The translations under genes and the position numbers were made by a program. From assembly GCA_036346225.1 (NCBI GenBank), contig JARFIW010000453.1, positions 186,001-250,000 of the forward strand: 64,000 bases of DNA, in the 5' to 3' direction. Below are positions 33,419 to 49,507 of the stretch, piece by piece (positions within the stretch are counted from its first letter, which is position 1; each line of letters starts with the position of its first letter). The DNA is from Platerodrilus igneus (lineage: Eukaryota > Arthropoda > Insecta > Coleoptera > Lycidae). Under the pieces are notes generated by a model. That model had not been told where the DNA came from. It made no database searches and saw nothing but the letters and a program-made list of their open reading frames with translations.

Positions 33419-36400
33419 GTGAGTTATCTTTTCATAAACTTTTACAAAAATTATTAGAGCTTCCTATTCTGTGATCCTATTATGTTATGGTTAGAACTAT
33501 GGCGGTATCCATAGACAACTAATATAAAATAGATGACAATCTCAATGCTTTCTATGAAATTATTGTTTAGAATAAGAGGGCCATGTGGTAGGTGTCCTAA
33601 CTAAGGTAAATAGCGTTAAATTCAAAATCAGGTAAATGAATAAAAGAAGCCAAATTTAAATAAATCCAATTCTCTTGCGTTCTTGATATTAGTAGAGTAA
33701 ACTGATATTCTAGCGTTGGAATTACTATTAACAAGTTTTCACCGTTATTCAGTCCAGTTACTAATCTGGGAAGGTTTATAAATTGTTAAGAATAATTTAT
33801 TCTTACTAAAAATTGTTTAGAGTAATTTATTCTTAAGAATTTTTGAACTTTTCCAGTAGCCAGACTAAATTACAGTGAAAACCTATTAGAAGTAATTGAA
33901 ACACTAGAATATCAAGAATGTAACAGAATGGTAACTACTAAAATTAAAAATATCACATTTAATATAAAATAAATAAATAACATGCAGTGGAACATTAAAA
34001 TATAGGATCCCGCAAAATTGAACTTGGGCCCCATCAACAACTTGCAGTTCCATCCCACTTGAATTGATAATGAAATATGAGATTACCTTTGCTGGGAGCA
34101 TTAAATAGAATTAAATGTTCAGATTAGGTATAACTTAAAATGCTAAAATGCTTCAATGAATACCTTCGTTGGTAGATATTTGTTGTTTTTTTTATTATAA
34201 GTACATAGTAAGCAATACCTTCCTTGGTATTATAGTTTTATTCCAGAATTTAACAATTTCTTTTCATGTTGTTTCATATACATTTATTATTGTTCTTTTT
34301 GTAAGCTGGAGTGATTGGATCATGTATAAGTCCAGCCAAGGCGAGAACAAGGCCCCTTGTTAACCCGTGCTAACTTGCAGTGCATCATCTTGCTACAAAA
34401 TACTTCCTTCACTGATAAGATGATTACTTTCGTGTTCGTGGATCACTGTATAAATCAAGGTGCAATAAATGAAACTAGAAGTTAAGAATAACATTAATAG
34501 TCTTGCGAGAAAAGTATTTAAAGATTTAATTGTTATCGTGCAGGTGGGCGGTGTCTGAAAGCATGTAGGATTGGCTTGATTATTTGTTTAATAAGTATAA
34601 ACAAAAATAATTATAAGTTTCATAAATACATAAAAATTAAAAGTGAAATAGTTAAAATTGACTGATTTTAACAGTTGAAGTAGTTCGGAAGCTTCGGTAA
34701 TCTTTGGAACTTTTGGGAAGGCTTCATGCTTGTTTGTGGAATCAAAATAAACTTAAACATTTATTAAATTAAGGTTTATACAGTTTGAAGGCGGTGAAAA
34801 AGGCTTCGGTAGTGTTCAGATCTCCTCGGAAGGCTTTGGAATTTGCTTGTGAGGCCGAGTAGGAACTCGAATAATGGTAGTTAGAAAATATTTACAGCTT
34901 GAAGAGGTCCGGACCTCTTCGGCGGTCTTCGGAAAGCATCGTGTTGTACTTTTGGCACAAGTTACAAAGAATTATAATTTGAATTTAAAAACTACTAATT
35001 TACAATATATGCAATTATAGAGGGTTCAGAAGTCTTGGGAACTATTCGGAAGGCTTCGGAATTTAATTGTGACGCCCAGTAAGAACTTGGACAGCGATAA
35101 TTGGAAAATATTTACAGTTTTAAGAGGCCCAGACGTCTTTGGTGATCTTCAGTACTCCTCGGAAAGCGTCGTGGTAGTGGTGGCTTAGGCTTCGTCGAGT
35201 GCGTCGCCGTGGAACTCTACGGGATGTCGTCCCGGTGATAGACTTGATAGACGCAATCACAATAACAATTTGTCAGTGATGTATGAAATGAAGTTTCTTA
35301 ACTATTGATTGATGAGTTATAGTGACGTGCCCTAGGTACGGCGGCGGACAGCGTCGGGGAATACGCAGACTATTGAGAGCACTGCGTGTCGAAGTATAAC
35401 AGGCTATGAGGAGCACTGCTCGCTGAAGGTTTTACAGGCTATGGGGAACACTGCAAAGTAATTCCTTAGGCTATGGTGAGCACTAACGAATGTCTTTCGG
35501 AAAATTTGAAATTATATTTATACACTTCCATTTCCAATGCTTCCTGTGTTGAAAAACGTTAATGATGTCTTTAACCAATGGAATTGTGTATTTCGATTTT
35601 TAAATGTAAAAGAATCTCCAAATTTAGTTTGACCAATGAGCGTGCTGATTTTTTGTGACCTCAGAAAATGAGTTGGAAATTTCTCGCGATTCTTAGTTTG
35701 TTTTATTTTCAGCTCGTGTATACTTTGATATAGTCAACTGCAATTCTATAGTCTGTTCTGTGTTCAGTTCGGGTGCGGTGATATAGTTAACATAATAGTC
35801 AATATCTATCAACAACAGGAAACAAATAAAATGAACACAAAAATACACTTTCCACTTATGTTAATATACGAGCTCAAACACAAATGTATTCGTACTCGAA
35901 AGGTTTTCTAAATAAAGAAATTTTATAAGGTTCTCTTTTAGTTGTTAAGACTTTTATTTCCCAAAAAAAAAGAATATGAGTACAATTAAATTATAAAAAC
36001 ATGCCTATCAAACTTAATGCGCCCCAGAACTATTTGTACTTGTCTCAATAATTTTATTCAACATTTTCATTACATCCTTCTATTTCTCCTATTTCTTTTA
36101 TTTTCCACATATATCTGTCTTCCTCTAATATTTCTACACTAACATTTTTTGCGCGACAAATATTTCTTGCAAGCAAGGAAACGAACTTTATAATAATGTG
36201 TTTTTGGTGCGTGTTCATCGTTTCCTTTCAGCGAAGCATTAATGTTTTTTATCCACACTCATATATAAAAACGTACTAAATACTCAGAAAAAGGGAACCT
36301 AATATTATGGTCTGAACAATGAAATTGCATAAAACCATCATCCACAAATAGCTGCTTAAGTGTTAACTACTATCACCTACGTTATTTCTATACCAATTTC

Positions 36401-39400
36401 CTTTTCGTGATATCTCAATAGAATGACCTTACGTACAGCTGATGCTTTTATTAATGAACAATGATAAATACAAATATGTATTTTTTTCTTATATACGGGG
36501 CGGTTCTACGACATATATTTCACAAAATTTTTCATGGTCCTACTCCTAACCGAGGGCGATATAAAAATTTGTAACTCCTCTGTTCTATTTTCTGACGAAT
36601 ATAAAAAAGAACCCCGTAAACAACAAAAAAAAACACTTCTTTACTCTACTCGTCCTCCTCCTCATGCACAGTCCAGGGATATAACATGTTTATATGAAAC
36701 AGACCTCTAATCTCGCCAGTTTGAATGTTCATAAGCTCGTAAGTCACGTCACCAAAATTCCTCACACTCGCAAATGAACCCTTATACGGTAGCAAGAGGT
36801 TGACGCAGATGTCAGCGGCCCTATTTGGTACTCTCAAACGCTTAATTATAACTCTATCGCCTACATTAAAAAAAACTTTTTTACCAACATTAGCATTATG
36901 TGTTTGTTCCAAACGTTTAGCTTTAAGCTGCAGGCGCGCTCTAACACGATCCAAACATTCCTGACGCTCTCTTTCACCGATCCTTTCACACTCCCAATGT
37001 CTATCTGGTACAATTCCTTCTATCGATACCACAGCTAATGAATCTTTCAACAGAGTCAATGCGGTTCATCCAGCTTGTATGTCGATTATAACAAGTATTC
37101 TTAAAAATTTAATTACTTCTAGTATAAATCGTTCGCTAGGATTTGCGGGTGGCGGATACTACAAAAGGCAACATTGATTCCTTGATCTAGGAAATGAGCT
37201 CTAAACCTCGCATTATTAAAGTATGTAGCATTATCCGCAAAAATGCTAGCCGGTTTACCGACTTCCTGAAGGAAAATTTCTAATTTCTGAATTGTTATAT
37301 CCGTTGTACACACGCTCGTCAGATACAATTTCGTATACTTGGAAAAAATCCAGCACCACTAAGATATTTGTATTTCCCCAAAACGGCTTACGATTTTTAT
37401 ACTTGGCTAAAAGACGTAGATCGCACTGACCTATAACATTTTTAACAACCGTCAAATCCCTTATACAAAAAAAACTTCTGTAAACAACATCCAGGTCTTC
37501 CTTACACCAATATGCCCAAAACGTATATGCAAGTCCAATATGACGTCAATAGCTTTCGCCGTAGTCATAACATACAGCTCACATGCTCCTATCACTTTTA
37601 CTAAAAATTTCCGGATTAACTTATAACCCTTATACTTCTCTACGTGAACTAATTTTTACCTCACTTCATGGAAGCATTCATCCTCCTGATCACACAATAT
37701 TTCTTGCTCTGAGAACACCATCTACCTTAATAAAGCCACACAGCGCCACAAAAACTTCATTTGGTTTTGCGATGTCAGCCACATCTTTCCTGCTCAATGC
37801 ATCTGCCACAATATTATCCTTTCCGGTCCTGTATTTAATATCAAAGGAATACTCCTGCAATAGCGGTGCCCAACGGAAAATTCAATAATTTGAGAACCGT
37901 GTCCCCAATAAAAATGAAAGGGTTAAGTGGTCAGTTTCAATGGTAAACTTATTGCCCGGTAATGGAATACCTTACCTCGTAAGGCTTTAGAATTCTTGAA
38001 ATAAAACAGATTGGCACTTCTACCTCTTTTTGAAATTGGACAAGCTCAGCAGCCACAGCAAAATCAAAAGCGTCGGTCCGCACGACAAATTATTCTGAAA
38101 AATCGGCGTGTTTCAACGTTAAATTTTGGCAAAACTTTTCCTTAATAGCAACAAATTCGTTTCCGTTTTCGTCATTCCATATAAACCTAGACCCTTTCTT
38201 TAACAACGCTACTAATGGAACACAATCCTGCGAATAATTAGGAATAAACTTACGATAGTAATTAACGACTTCCTTGAAGCTCCGTAAGCACCTGATATTT
38301 TTAGGTCTTAGAAATGTTTCAATTTCCTTCAACCTCTCCTTATCAACGCAAATTCCACACACCCCTACCCTGTAACCTAAATAAAAAACCAGTGATTTGA
38401 AAAATTGAGATTTTGAAGTGTGTAGTTTGAGTCCCGCTTTATCCATCTCCTCTAAAACTAACGCCAGGTGTGTAAAATATTCTTCATTCGTCGAAATGAA
38501 AATTAAAACGTCGTCAGCATAATGACTACAAAAATTTTCAAATAGGGCGAGAATCGCCTGCATGGCCCTAACTAACGCAGCATAGCTGGAGCTTAAACCA
38601 AATGGTACAACATTAAATTGATAAATTATTCTCTCAAAAATAAAACCGGTATATTTCCTAGATTCCGGATGCAGTTGAATAAGCCAAATTGAATTTTTAA
38701 AGTCTAACTTTGAAAAAACAGTTTTTCCTAATAATTTACACAACAATGCGACCATAGGGGGCGGAGTTTCAAACTGCGGTTGAGACCGTTCATTAAGTTT
38801 CCTTGCGTCCAAACACATCTAATAGAAATATGTTTCTTTTTGACTACAACCAAAGGGTTTATAAGACTCGTCGATGCCCTCTCGATAATATCCCAGCTAA
38901 CATACCCCTGCACTTCAGTTTTAAGTTTTGCTCTATAAGCGTGAGTTATAGGAAAAACTTTGCAATTGAACGGCTCATTTTTTACAACTTCTAATTTATG
39001 TTCATATTTACTGGCTACACAAATTTCATCATTAGCAAAATTCCTACATTTTTAAATATGTTCATCACTGGTTCACTTCTGTCTGCATGACAATTAAAAT
39101 CTACTTGTAAGAACGTGTTACTATCTAAAGATCCTACTATAGCAATATGATTCAAGTTCACCACATTTTTGTAAAAATCATCCCCCTCCTCTAGAGCCTT
39201 CATGTGCCTAATCCAATCCAATTAATTCCCACAGACAAAAATGCACTTATTTTCAGCATCTATTCTCAGCTTACATTTATCTATAAAATCAATTCCAAAA
39301 ATACATTCTATCCTAAGCTCGGGTACAATCAAAAATTCCTGCGCTACGACCTGCCCTGCTACAGTTACTTCCACACACGACAAACACCTACTATTCGCGC

Positions 39401-42400
39401 CTACCAAATTTATCTGTTTTATCTGCACAATATTTTTATGGAAATTTTTAAAACCATTTCGTATACAATTTTCTGAAATTATAGAAGCTTGAGAATATGT
39501 ATATACTAAACTTATTATTTCTACCTGATTTATTTTGACATTCACATGTGGAAGACAATTTAATCTTCGTTGTCCTGAATAATTCTTTTAGGATCAGTGA
39601 TTTTAATAAATTCCCTAGGGTTGTAACAATTTTATTTTTGATTAATAAATCCCTTCATCGAAGTGCGAGAATAATAAAACACTTTTATTAAAATAATGGT
39701 AAAATACATTTAACAACTAGGGTAATACGTTAAAGCAGCATCGTCCATTGGTATTCTATTTGTGGTTGAATATCTGTGTCTTCTACAGCTATTCGCAGGC
39801 GCGTTTCGGTTTGACAGTCCCCTCCTCGGACGCCTCGGTCGCCCGAGCTAGTTTTGTAATCAGTCGGCCATACGTGGAAGAAGCGATAAGATGTACCAAA
39901 GACTGCAGGCCGGCAATTTGCGTATCAACTTTGAGGAGTCGAGACACATCTTTGAATAGCGGTTGGTATCGTATGAAGGTTATTAACTTGTTTAATTTGA
40001 GATAATTTATTTAGCACGACGTGAAAAATGCTACAATTAAAAATGCAACTTAAAAAATAGAAAATTTAATCCATTTTATGAAGACCACTTTGTTATACGA
40101 CGTGAAAAATGCAACAATTAACAATGCAACTTTGAAAATAGAAAGTTTAACCAATTTTAAGAAGACCACTTTGTTATACAGCGTAAAGATGCTACTTTGG
40201 TGAGGCGGTGTAATTCAACATCCGGATTGCAGCAGCTGCCGAATGTATCGTGACCGTATTTAATTCTACACCTGGAACGACTCCATTTGGTAGAAGCTGT
40301 TTAGTATGAGCTTAGTTCACACTACATGCAGTAAACTTCGCATGATATTACAAGTACCTCATCAAGGCGAGAAAAGCAGTTTTTGGTTCGTAGTTAGCTT
40401 TAAGTACTTTTTTGGTGTTTCACATTAGAAACACGTTAATTTGTTCTTATGTGTAAAAGCATGAATATTATAAAAATTTCAACTATTGCTGAGCTGGATT
40501 TCCAGTGTCGAAATTAAAATTCACTAATTTGATGTTTTGAGAAACAACACGCGTGGTTCATTATGAATCGTAGTAACAACAACAGGTGTTACTGACGTCA
40601 CTTATTTTTCTTTAGTATACTGCTGACAGATGTGTTCTTGAAAGCAAATGCTTCGAACAGCTTTAGCACAAGTTATGTAAACAAGAATATTTTTGTGATC
40701 TGCTTTTTTAGAAACTAAAACTAGTACATGTAACTTAAAAAGGAAAAACTTGAGTAGTAACATTTTTAGATGTAACCTGCCTGAACAGATCTGCACGGGT
40801 CGGAGTTTTTTTGTGTAACAAGTTTACAATATACTGTAAAATGTTTGATTATGAATAATTTAGATAAACCTGAAATTAAAATTCACGAAGTAATTCAGTT
40901 ATTAATTAAATTTTGTTGCAATTCATTTTATTTTAAAAGAGATTCTTTTTAGTAAATAATTGGTTCAAGATTAAAGTTTTTTATTTTGATCAAATATGAT
41001 CAAACCTAACCACAGAAAGCTAACATCCTTAAGAGTAGAATTTTGATGCCAACTTTATATTGAAAATATCTTTTTACTACTTCTTTATGTATATTTGCGG
41101 GACACAAATAGTGTTCCACCTTTTTTATTAACCTAACTAGTATAATTTCTTACAGGAACAGCGTCTTATTTTATTAAGACAGGTTTTTGTCATCGAAGGC
41201 GATCTTTTTTCTTTGGGTCTCCACGTCCGCCCTTAGAAATATGCCATGCCATTATCGTGAATAAGTCCGGACTTGGTGGCGCCTATTTGTTTGAGATTAA
41301 GTTTTACCTACAAACAGATTTCGACTTACCCCCATTTCTCATAGCTCTACTCAAGGAATAGACCCTAGTTATGTCGGAAGACTTCGTCTCACTAGCGCCC
41401 ATGAGTGGGGCTGGTGCCTTTGGAAAATAGGTTTCAGGGTGTTCATAATAAATTGTGTGTATCTCACGGGGAAGATATCAGTCCCACTTAGATACTGATG
41501 TTCTACTCGGATTTTCTGGTATTATTTTGCGTATCGCGCCGGTACTCTATTGTATACCGGTCATTCGCTATACTATATTGTGGGCAATTGATATACTATT
41601 GCGCAATCGTTTAGGACACGTATACATTTTAAATATGACGCAATAGTCAAATTTGCATGCACATTTAAAGTCGAATTTCCGACACAATATAAGTAAAACG
41701 GTTACTCACTTGTATTTTTTAACATTTCAGGATCCTTGTTTGTGGGTAGATTACGTCATTGCCGAGTAAAATTTCCAATCCGTCCATTTTCTATGCTCGT
41801 TCGTAAGGGGACGACAAGGAACAAGCAGGTATAAGGAACGATTAAGGCAAGGTAGAAAGGAACCTACCACGTGAAAAGGAAAGGCACACCACACCATAGA
41901 TAGATGTTCTTGGATTCAGGTTTTGTCGCTTAATGGCGTCCTTTCACACCCTCCAAACCTGCGCATTCTTTTGCGCAAACGCAACTGCCTAGAATGACGG
42001 AAAGTGACAAGTTCATTTAAAAATAATTGCAGGAACTACCTTATAATTTATACTTAATCTAAATGTGATACATAGCCAATTTTTGGCATGTAACAATCGC
42101 GACAAAGCCATAAAATAAAAAAAAATCTTAAAAAAAGACTTTTAACACGTTAAAAACTTAAAATCTAAGGCCTGACTAACTTACATATAAACTAACTTAC
42201 ATTCTAGTAAATGTTTATTTTAGGAGCCACCTGGTTTTTTCAACCGATAACGCGTCTTGCGAGTAACCAGGAAACCGAATGTGTAGTCCCAAGTTTATCG
42301 AACTACATCTATAAATGCACACACGAGTCTTTGATGTGACGCAGATATAATCGACAGCACAAATTTGTCGGAGAGCACAAAACACTACTATAACTAAAAC

Positions 42401-45400
42401 AAATGCGACAAGTCGCCTAACATATATACAATAACTAAAGCTAATATTACAGTTTTTGAGTGCACACGCACATAAGCATTGCATTTAAACTGTTTTTACG
42501 TTGGCAAAAAAATGCTCAAATTTAAAAATGCCCAGGAAAGCAAGTTATTATACATTTTAACAAATTTTTGTGTATTGGTACGTTGGCTTAATAAACAAGG
42601 CACATCAAAACTTTTTAATGGCATGGTTGTGAATCAACAAATTTACTAACAGTGCCACCTTACTAATTTCTTACGTTTCTAACCTAACAAATTACATTGC
42701 TACCATCAGGTTAGCTTCTTCACTCAATACTCAAAAAAAATTCCTACGTCTGATCATAAATACCAAACGCTAGGAAAACAAAAGAAAGTAAGGCAAAGTC
42801 TCAAGTTATTATCAAAGATTATAGGTAACATGAAGATATTAAGATACAAACTAGATAACAATGGATGGATCCGAAACGTCCCAGCACGCTAATTCATGCT
42901 ACAACTATACACTTTAAAATATAACGTAGAATTCCCCAACTCATCAAGCCGTTTTGTCGTCCATCACAAAGATACAAGAGAGAGTGGCTCCATGAAGCTG
43001 TTAATTAGGTAAGATACTCGTACCCCTAAAAAGAGATCGACCTGTGAGGCAGGCCCGTTTATAAAGGCATGTGGATGCATTCCTGCACCCGGCGTTGAAC
43101 GATATCGATAAGGCATACATATATTTATTTACACTCACACATTCACACACTCATACATACATGCACTGCTAGCGGCCACGTGCGGCTGACAGTGGCACTT
43201 CATGACCTCACGAAAGATTCCCAGAGAAGTGATCCGGGTGTCTGTGAAAACCCCCCGCGCAACCACACGGTGACTAACGGAAATGAAAAAGCAATAGAGA
43301 TATAGCAATGGTAAAAAGGGAGGTAGGCATTTTGGAATGTACGAGTGACACTTCCAGGTAGGAGAGAATAGAGGAAGGGCTCGCATTGAGCAAAAGCGAT
43401 AGAAAAAGTTGGATGGAAAAGTACTACTCAACCAGCCAATGTGGTCAGTAGTCAGGAGTGAGGAAAAAATCACTCTTATGCGGTAGACGGGTGTTCCGGG
43501 ACAAGAACAGGTCTACTGAATGAAAAATAAGGCAGAAACGGAAACAGCGGTATAAGAAAAAGTAGAGTTTTGGACAAGCTTCCGAGAGAAGGTAGAGAGT
43601 TGTCCTTGTTAAATGCAGTTCGGTAACAAGGATCACCTGCTATGTTAATCAGACAAGTTAAGACACCTAACATTTTAAAAATTACTAGACTCTTGATGTG
43701 AACTAATACGATCATCTTCCTAACAAGTGCATCCACTATAAGAAGATCAGACAAAAAGTATCACTGCAGATACCTTCACACAAAAAAAAACAACTGTTCC
43801 AAGGTAATTTTCAGAAACGGTAAACGCCATAAACACACCAGAATGCCTAACTATAAGCAGTTAAATACAACGATACTGTCCCAATATGCTAAAAACAACC
43901 AAGAATTCAATAAGATATCAGTAAAAAGCGATAGCTCCTCACTACGAAGTTATATAAAAACAACAAAAAAATGTTAATATGTTCTGATGATTTAACAGAA
44001 AACAAAAAAAGTAATGATAAAGAATAAGTAATAAGTAATAATTCAGAAGAAAAACGCATGAAATAGAAACTTTTAGTTTTTTGCAACTGCGAATATGAAC
44101 TATTTCTTACAAAGGCCTAGGCCTATGTGAGCCCAAAGAAAAAGCATCCACTCAACATCAGCTAAAACCAATCATAAAAATTCAATGAGTTAGTGCAACC
44201 AAAGTTACGACAATCACCAGGAAATTAAACAATGTAAGATAAATGCTAAAAACAAAATAATATGGCGAAGAAAAGTTGCCAGGATTAATTAAATGAAGCA
44301 ACAGAGTTATACTGGGGAACCTAGATAATAAACAGATATGTAGCTAGCAATAAATTCAAGGGAAAATTAACAGCCAGCAAAAAGATAACTAAATAAGCCA
44401 AAAGTGGAGAGGGTAAATGCTGTATAAGAAATGAAATGGATAAATAAAGTTAACAAATTCATAGCAGGGACAAAAAACATTAGGTAAACCGTTAAAGAAA
44501 TAAAACATGAAAAATTAATTAGCAATCGGTTCAGCAGAGAATGATTTAAGGTCCTTGATATGCCATCTTCCTTGACGTTTTCCTTCAGTGTCTTGGAGTT
44601 CATAAATAAGTGGACTAATAACACGAGTGCCCTTACATAAAGTGAATCTTGTAGCTAATTTCGAAAAGAATTTTTTCGTAACATCAGACAAGACATAATT
44701 CCTTTTCCAGATGTGTTCACCTAAAGCGAACGGAATATCACGTTTTTGCAGATTGTAATGATTTTTCGTAAGCTTTGAACAAATTTTTTCTAACGTTGTT
44801 AAAGATAGAAGGTAATGATTGTTGGTCTTCGTTCCAGCGTACTTTTTTGTCAAATTCAATTACGTTAGTATCATCTGGAACTGAACCATAATAACTACCA
44901 TCAATTGGAGTATATCTTCCAAAAACAAGAAACGAGGGAGTGAATTGAGTTGCTTCATGTTTAGAGGTACGCAAAGCTTGAACGATTTTAAAGATATTTT
45001 CATCCCATTGAGTGTGGTCTGAGTCGATATATGAAGAGTGATTAAGACTCTATTTACTCTTTCGGTATGGTTCACTTGGGGATGGTATTTTACGTAAAAC
45101 CAAATTTTTTGTACTTTAAAGCTCTTAACGAGATTTTGAAAATTGAGCCTCATTTTCACAGAGAATAATTTGAGGAACACCAAAAATAAGAAATACATTT
45201 TGTTCTAGAAATTTAATTATGGCGGCAGATGTGGCTTTAGTTAAAGGTTGTACCATAACAAATTTAGAAAACCAATCGATGACGACTAAAAGATATTGAT
45301 TACCTTTTTTGATCGAGGGAGAGGTCCTAGTAAGTCAAGTGATATTAATTGAATAAGAATAAGATACACGTTTGAAGTTACCCATTAAACCATAACGAGC

Positions 45401-48400
45401 TTCTTGAGAACTCTTCTGAGACCCGCAAATTTTACAATTTCCAATATAGCGGCAGACAGATTGTTTTAATTTAGGCCAGTAATATAATTCAGATATTTTA
45501 GCTAAGGTTTTTGTAACACCGAGGTGAGCAGCTATAAGGTCGTCGTGACACAATTTTAGAACTTCACTGCGGTTAGCGGTAGGAACAACAAGTTTCCATT
45601 CAGGGATATTAGAGATTTTGCGAGATAAAGAAGATACAAATTTATATAATCTATTATTGTAAACCGGTCATTCGCTATACTATACTGCGAGCAATTGATA
45701 TACTATTGCGCAATCGTTAAAGACGCGTAATACCTATAACACGTATCACCACGTTTTAAATATGACGCAATAGTCAAATTTGCATGCACAGTTAAAATCG
45801 AATTTCCGACACAATATAAGTAAAACAGTTACTCACTTGTATTTTTTAACATCTTAAGTTCCTTTTTTTGGGTAGATTACGCCATTGCTGAGTCAAGTTT
45901 CCAATCCGTCCATCCTTGTTCGTAGGGGGTCGACAAGGAACAACCAGGTATAAGGAACGATTAAGGCAAGGTAGAAAGGAACCTACCACCTAAAAAGGAA
46001 AAGCACACCACACCACAGATAGATGTTCTTGACTTCAGGTCTCGTCACTTAATGGTGTCCTTTCACATCCTCCGCACCTGCCCACCTGCGCAAACACAAC
46101 TGTCCGGAATGACGGAAATTGACATGTTCATTTAAAAATATTCGCGAAAACTATCTTATAATTTATACTTAATCTAAATGTGATACATAGCCAATTTTTG
46201 GCATGTAACAATCGCGACAAAGCCATGAATAAAAAAAATCTTAAAAAAAGAAAAAGACTTTTAACACGGTAAAAACTTAAGGTCTAAGGCCTGACTAACT
46301 TACATAAAAACTAACTTACATTCTAGTAAATGTTTATTTTAGGCGCCACTTGGTTTTTTCAACCGATAACGCGTCTTGCGAGTAACCAGGAAACGGAATA
46401 TGTAGTCCCAAGTTTATCGAACTACATCTATAAATGCCCACACGAGTCTTTGATGTGGCGCAGTGCATTCGATTTCAGCGCACGCTTCATCTTGTTGATT
46501 CATAGTTTATTCGGTTATAACTCTGTGGACTATTGTTTACTTGATTATATCTGTAGATTATCCCGTTATACCGATTGTATTTATTGTTATTCAAGTATAT
46601 GGCTGTTCCTTGACTTTGATTTTAGAATTCTTTATTATGACCGATTGTCTTCGTACCGCTGAATAAATTTTACCAGCCCTTCAGCCGCAAGCCCATCGTG
46701 TGTAATTATATAATCACGTATTTTTTTTGTTAAAATGCTGTGCTAGTAATTTTATTACTTCATGATCATACATTATCGGAATCAAGTCCCGGGCATTTTA
46801 AATTTTTTCATAAGATAACCCACCCTTTGAAATACCACTATTTTCGTAATATTTTCCATTATACAAGTTATAGCGCACGCGATCTTGTTCGTTTTCGTTC
46901 CAATATCTTTGTAAAAAAAATTTTTCGAACTCGTAGAACGTTTGGCACGACGACTCGATCGGTTCAAACCATGCTTCAGCATTTCCCTTTAACAGATTGC
47001 GAACGCAGTTTAATTTCATTGTCTCATCGTTAATATGATTTAATTTAACGTTTAAATTTTTTATGAAAACATTTGGGTCATTGTCTTTTCCCCCTGGAAA
47101 TTTTTTACAACTATCTATTCCCACGACACCGTGTGTAATTGGGATAGTGTGGTTTAATTTAATCTTATCTATTGCAGCGACTGTTAACGCCCCTCAATAT
47201 TTGGTAATCACTATTTATTTGTTTTATTGACTGCTTAATTTCCGCCTTTTTGTGTCCCCAGACTTTGTTGATTTCACAAACCCTATTTTTGACCGCCACT
47301 AAGCCCATATCAAATTTTTCTACCGCGTTATGTACAGCCGCACGGGCTTTGTCCCGAATCTTAACAATTTTATTTTCAACAATGTTTTTAATTTCATTAT
47401 TTCCGTTTCAATTTGTCGTGCCGCATCCAACGTAATCGCGATTTTAAAATCGTGCATTTTATTTTTAATTTGAGCTTCTAGTGACGCTATAGTAACAATT
47501 ATTTCCTGCCGAATTTGCACCACACTTTCTTCGATTTTAATGTTTAAATTTTCAGCCGTTTCCCTATCGCTTCCGTGAATTTTCTCATTTAATCTATCAG
47601 CAATATGTTTTGCGTTTCGTTCTGCGCCTCCGCATTTCTCATTAATACTGCGAACATTTCCTTTATATTTAGATCAACAGTTCCCGCTGTTCCAGTTGTC
47701 TCGTCAGTACTGTCAAACCGCGTTTCCACCCCACCTTTCGGTCGGTGAACCGCTTGAGTTACTAATGAAACTTTCAGTTGAGCCGAAAACTACCCCTTCG
47801 TTTTCCAATGTTAACGCTTGGGCTCGCGTTAATTTTTTTGTTTCCCCCCTGTGATTCTACCGCATATTTTGTTTTTTATTATTATTTATTACTACTATTC
47901 GATGATTTATTTTAACGTCGGGTCGTTGTTCAGCACCTTTTTCACGCGAGTTGAGGTTCGGGCCTTAGGAGCTGTCTTTTTAAAAACTTCTTCCAAAACT
48001 TCTTAACAAATTTATTTGGTTAAACAGAGGTTAACATGGAATTTTGACAATCTTGAATTAAATTAACTAAGTCCATATATTAATTACTAATTGTACCACT
48101 ATGAGTAGCCAAAGCAACTGCAATGTTAAAGCTAAATACTTTGACTGACTACCGGGTCTTGGGGCTCCCGGGCTATTTATAATGTCCCTACCCCTCACAT
48201 AGCTCATGTCTGCTTATTCTTAATTCTATTCATTAATACATTGTAACAATCTTACTTTCTAGGTAATCATGGTATCTTAACCGTCTCTGAACTGCCACCT
48301 GCCGTGTCACTATCGTCTGGAATACATTGTATTGCATCCGTTCTCATGAACTGTTAATAACCTGTCTGGTTTATCCTTGTATTACATTGTTGCATTTTAC

Positions 48401-49339
48401 TATATAATTTCTTTAACAATTTCTAACAATTATTTCTAATTATTTCTACTTCGTTATTCATACATAAATTGTGGGATGCATAGCTTGCGTTTTAAAAAAG
48501 CGAAACTATCCCATAAATCAAAACAGCTGCCACGTGGGTCGCCAATTTTTGTTATGTTGCTCCGGTTTATTCTTAGAACCTAACATTTGTGGTCCAGTAG
48601 CTCAGTGGTGTAAGTGCATGAGACTAAAATGATACTAAAATTCTGTTGTGGATCAACTCTATTTACCTAAAATTTGTACTTGATACTATGAATTGGCCAC
48701 TCGGGCTTCAACAAAAAGTTACTATGTCACCACAAACAGTTACGGAATTCTGAAATATTTCGCATATCTTACATTACTCATTTATCACTATTGTTTTTTT
48801 CTATTTACACCTTGAAGTTTAAACCACGCCAAATTAATACAATTTGTTTTAAAACATAAAAAAAATTTAAAGGAAACCATAAAATCAAAAGAAAACAAAC
48901 TCACGGTGCGGACCTCGTTTCTGCATTCACGTTCATGAATGAAAATTTTCTATGCTTTACGTCTTGATGAAAGAAAAACCTTTCCATTTGGGTTATATTG
49001 AACTATGGTTTCCATTTAAAAAAAGTGAGGTTATGTTTGTAGCTTGAAAACCCATTTCCAATTAAAATTGTCATATACGCTATTGAATTCTACGTAAAAA
49101 GTTACCTTACAAGCAGTTTTTATTTTCTCTATAGGTTAAACCGTTAAAAAGTTATTAGCGTTTGAAGAAAATGGCAAATTTCAGTTTTTTTCAAATATCT
49201 AAAAAAGTTGAGCATCTAGGTGAGTTTTCAAAAAAGCATCATACTACTCGTAAATTTCTCTTCAACTTTGCTAATTTAACCAACATTGTATCTTCTATAA
49301 TAAAAAGTTACCCATATACGGAGATAGATTGTGGGCACC

Positions 49340-49378
<39 letters not shown>

Positions 49379-49458
49379 TGTTTTAGGTAGTTAATTACAC
49401 AAGGTAAGTTGATAAATACCATCGTATTACAGTTAATAAGATAAAATAATACCTAAAA

Positions 49459-49507
<49 letters not shown>

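Noticed and set aside
46330..46662. A 110-codon plus-strand open frame
   Set aside because: It lies within the LTR-like repeat R2 across its TATA/start region, and the copy in R1 does not keep the frame.
49342..49505. CRISPR-like regular array
   Set aside because: The regularity is simple (TA)n microsatellite and SINE tandem structure in a eukaryotic genome.
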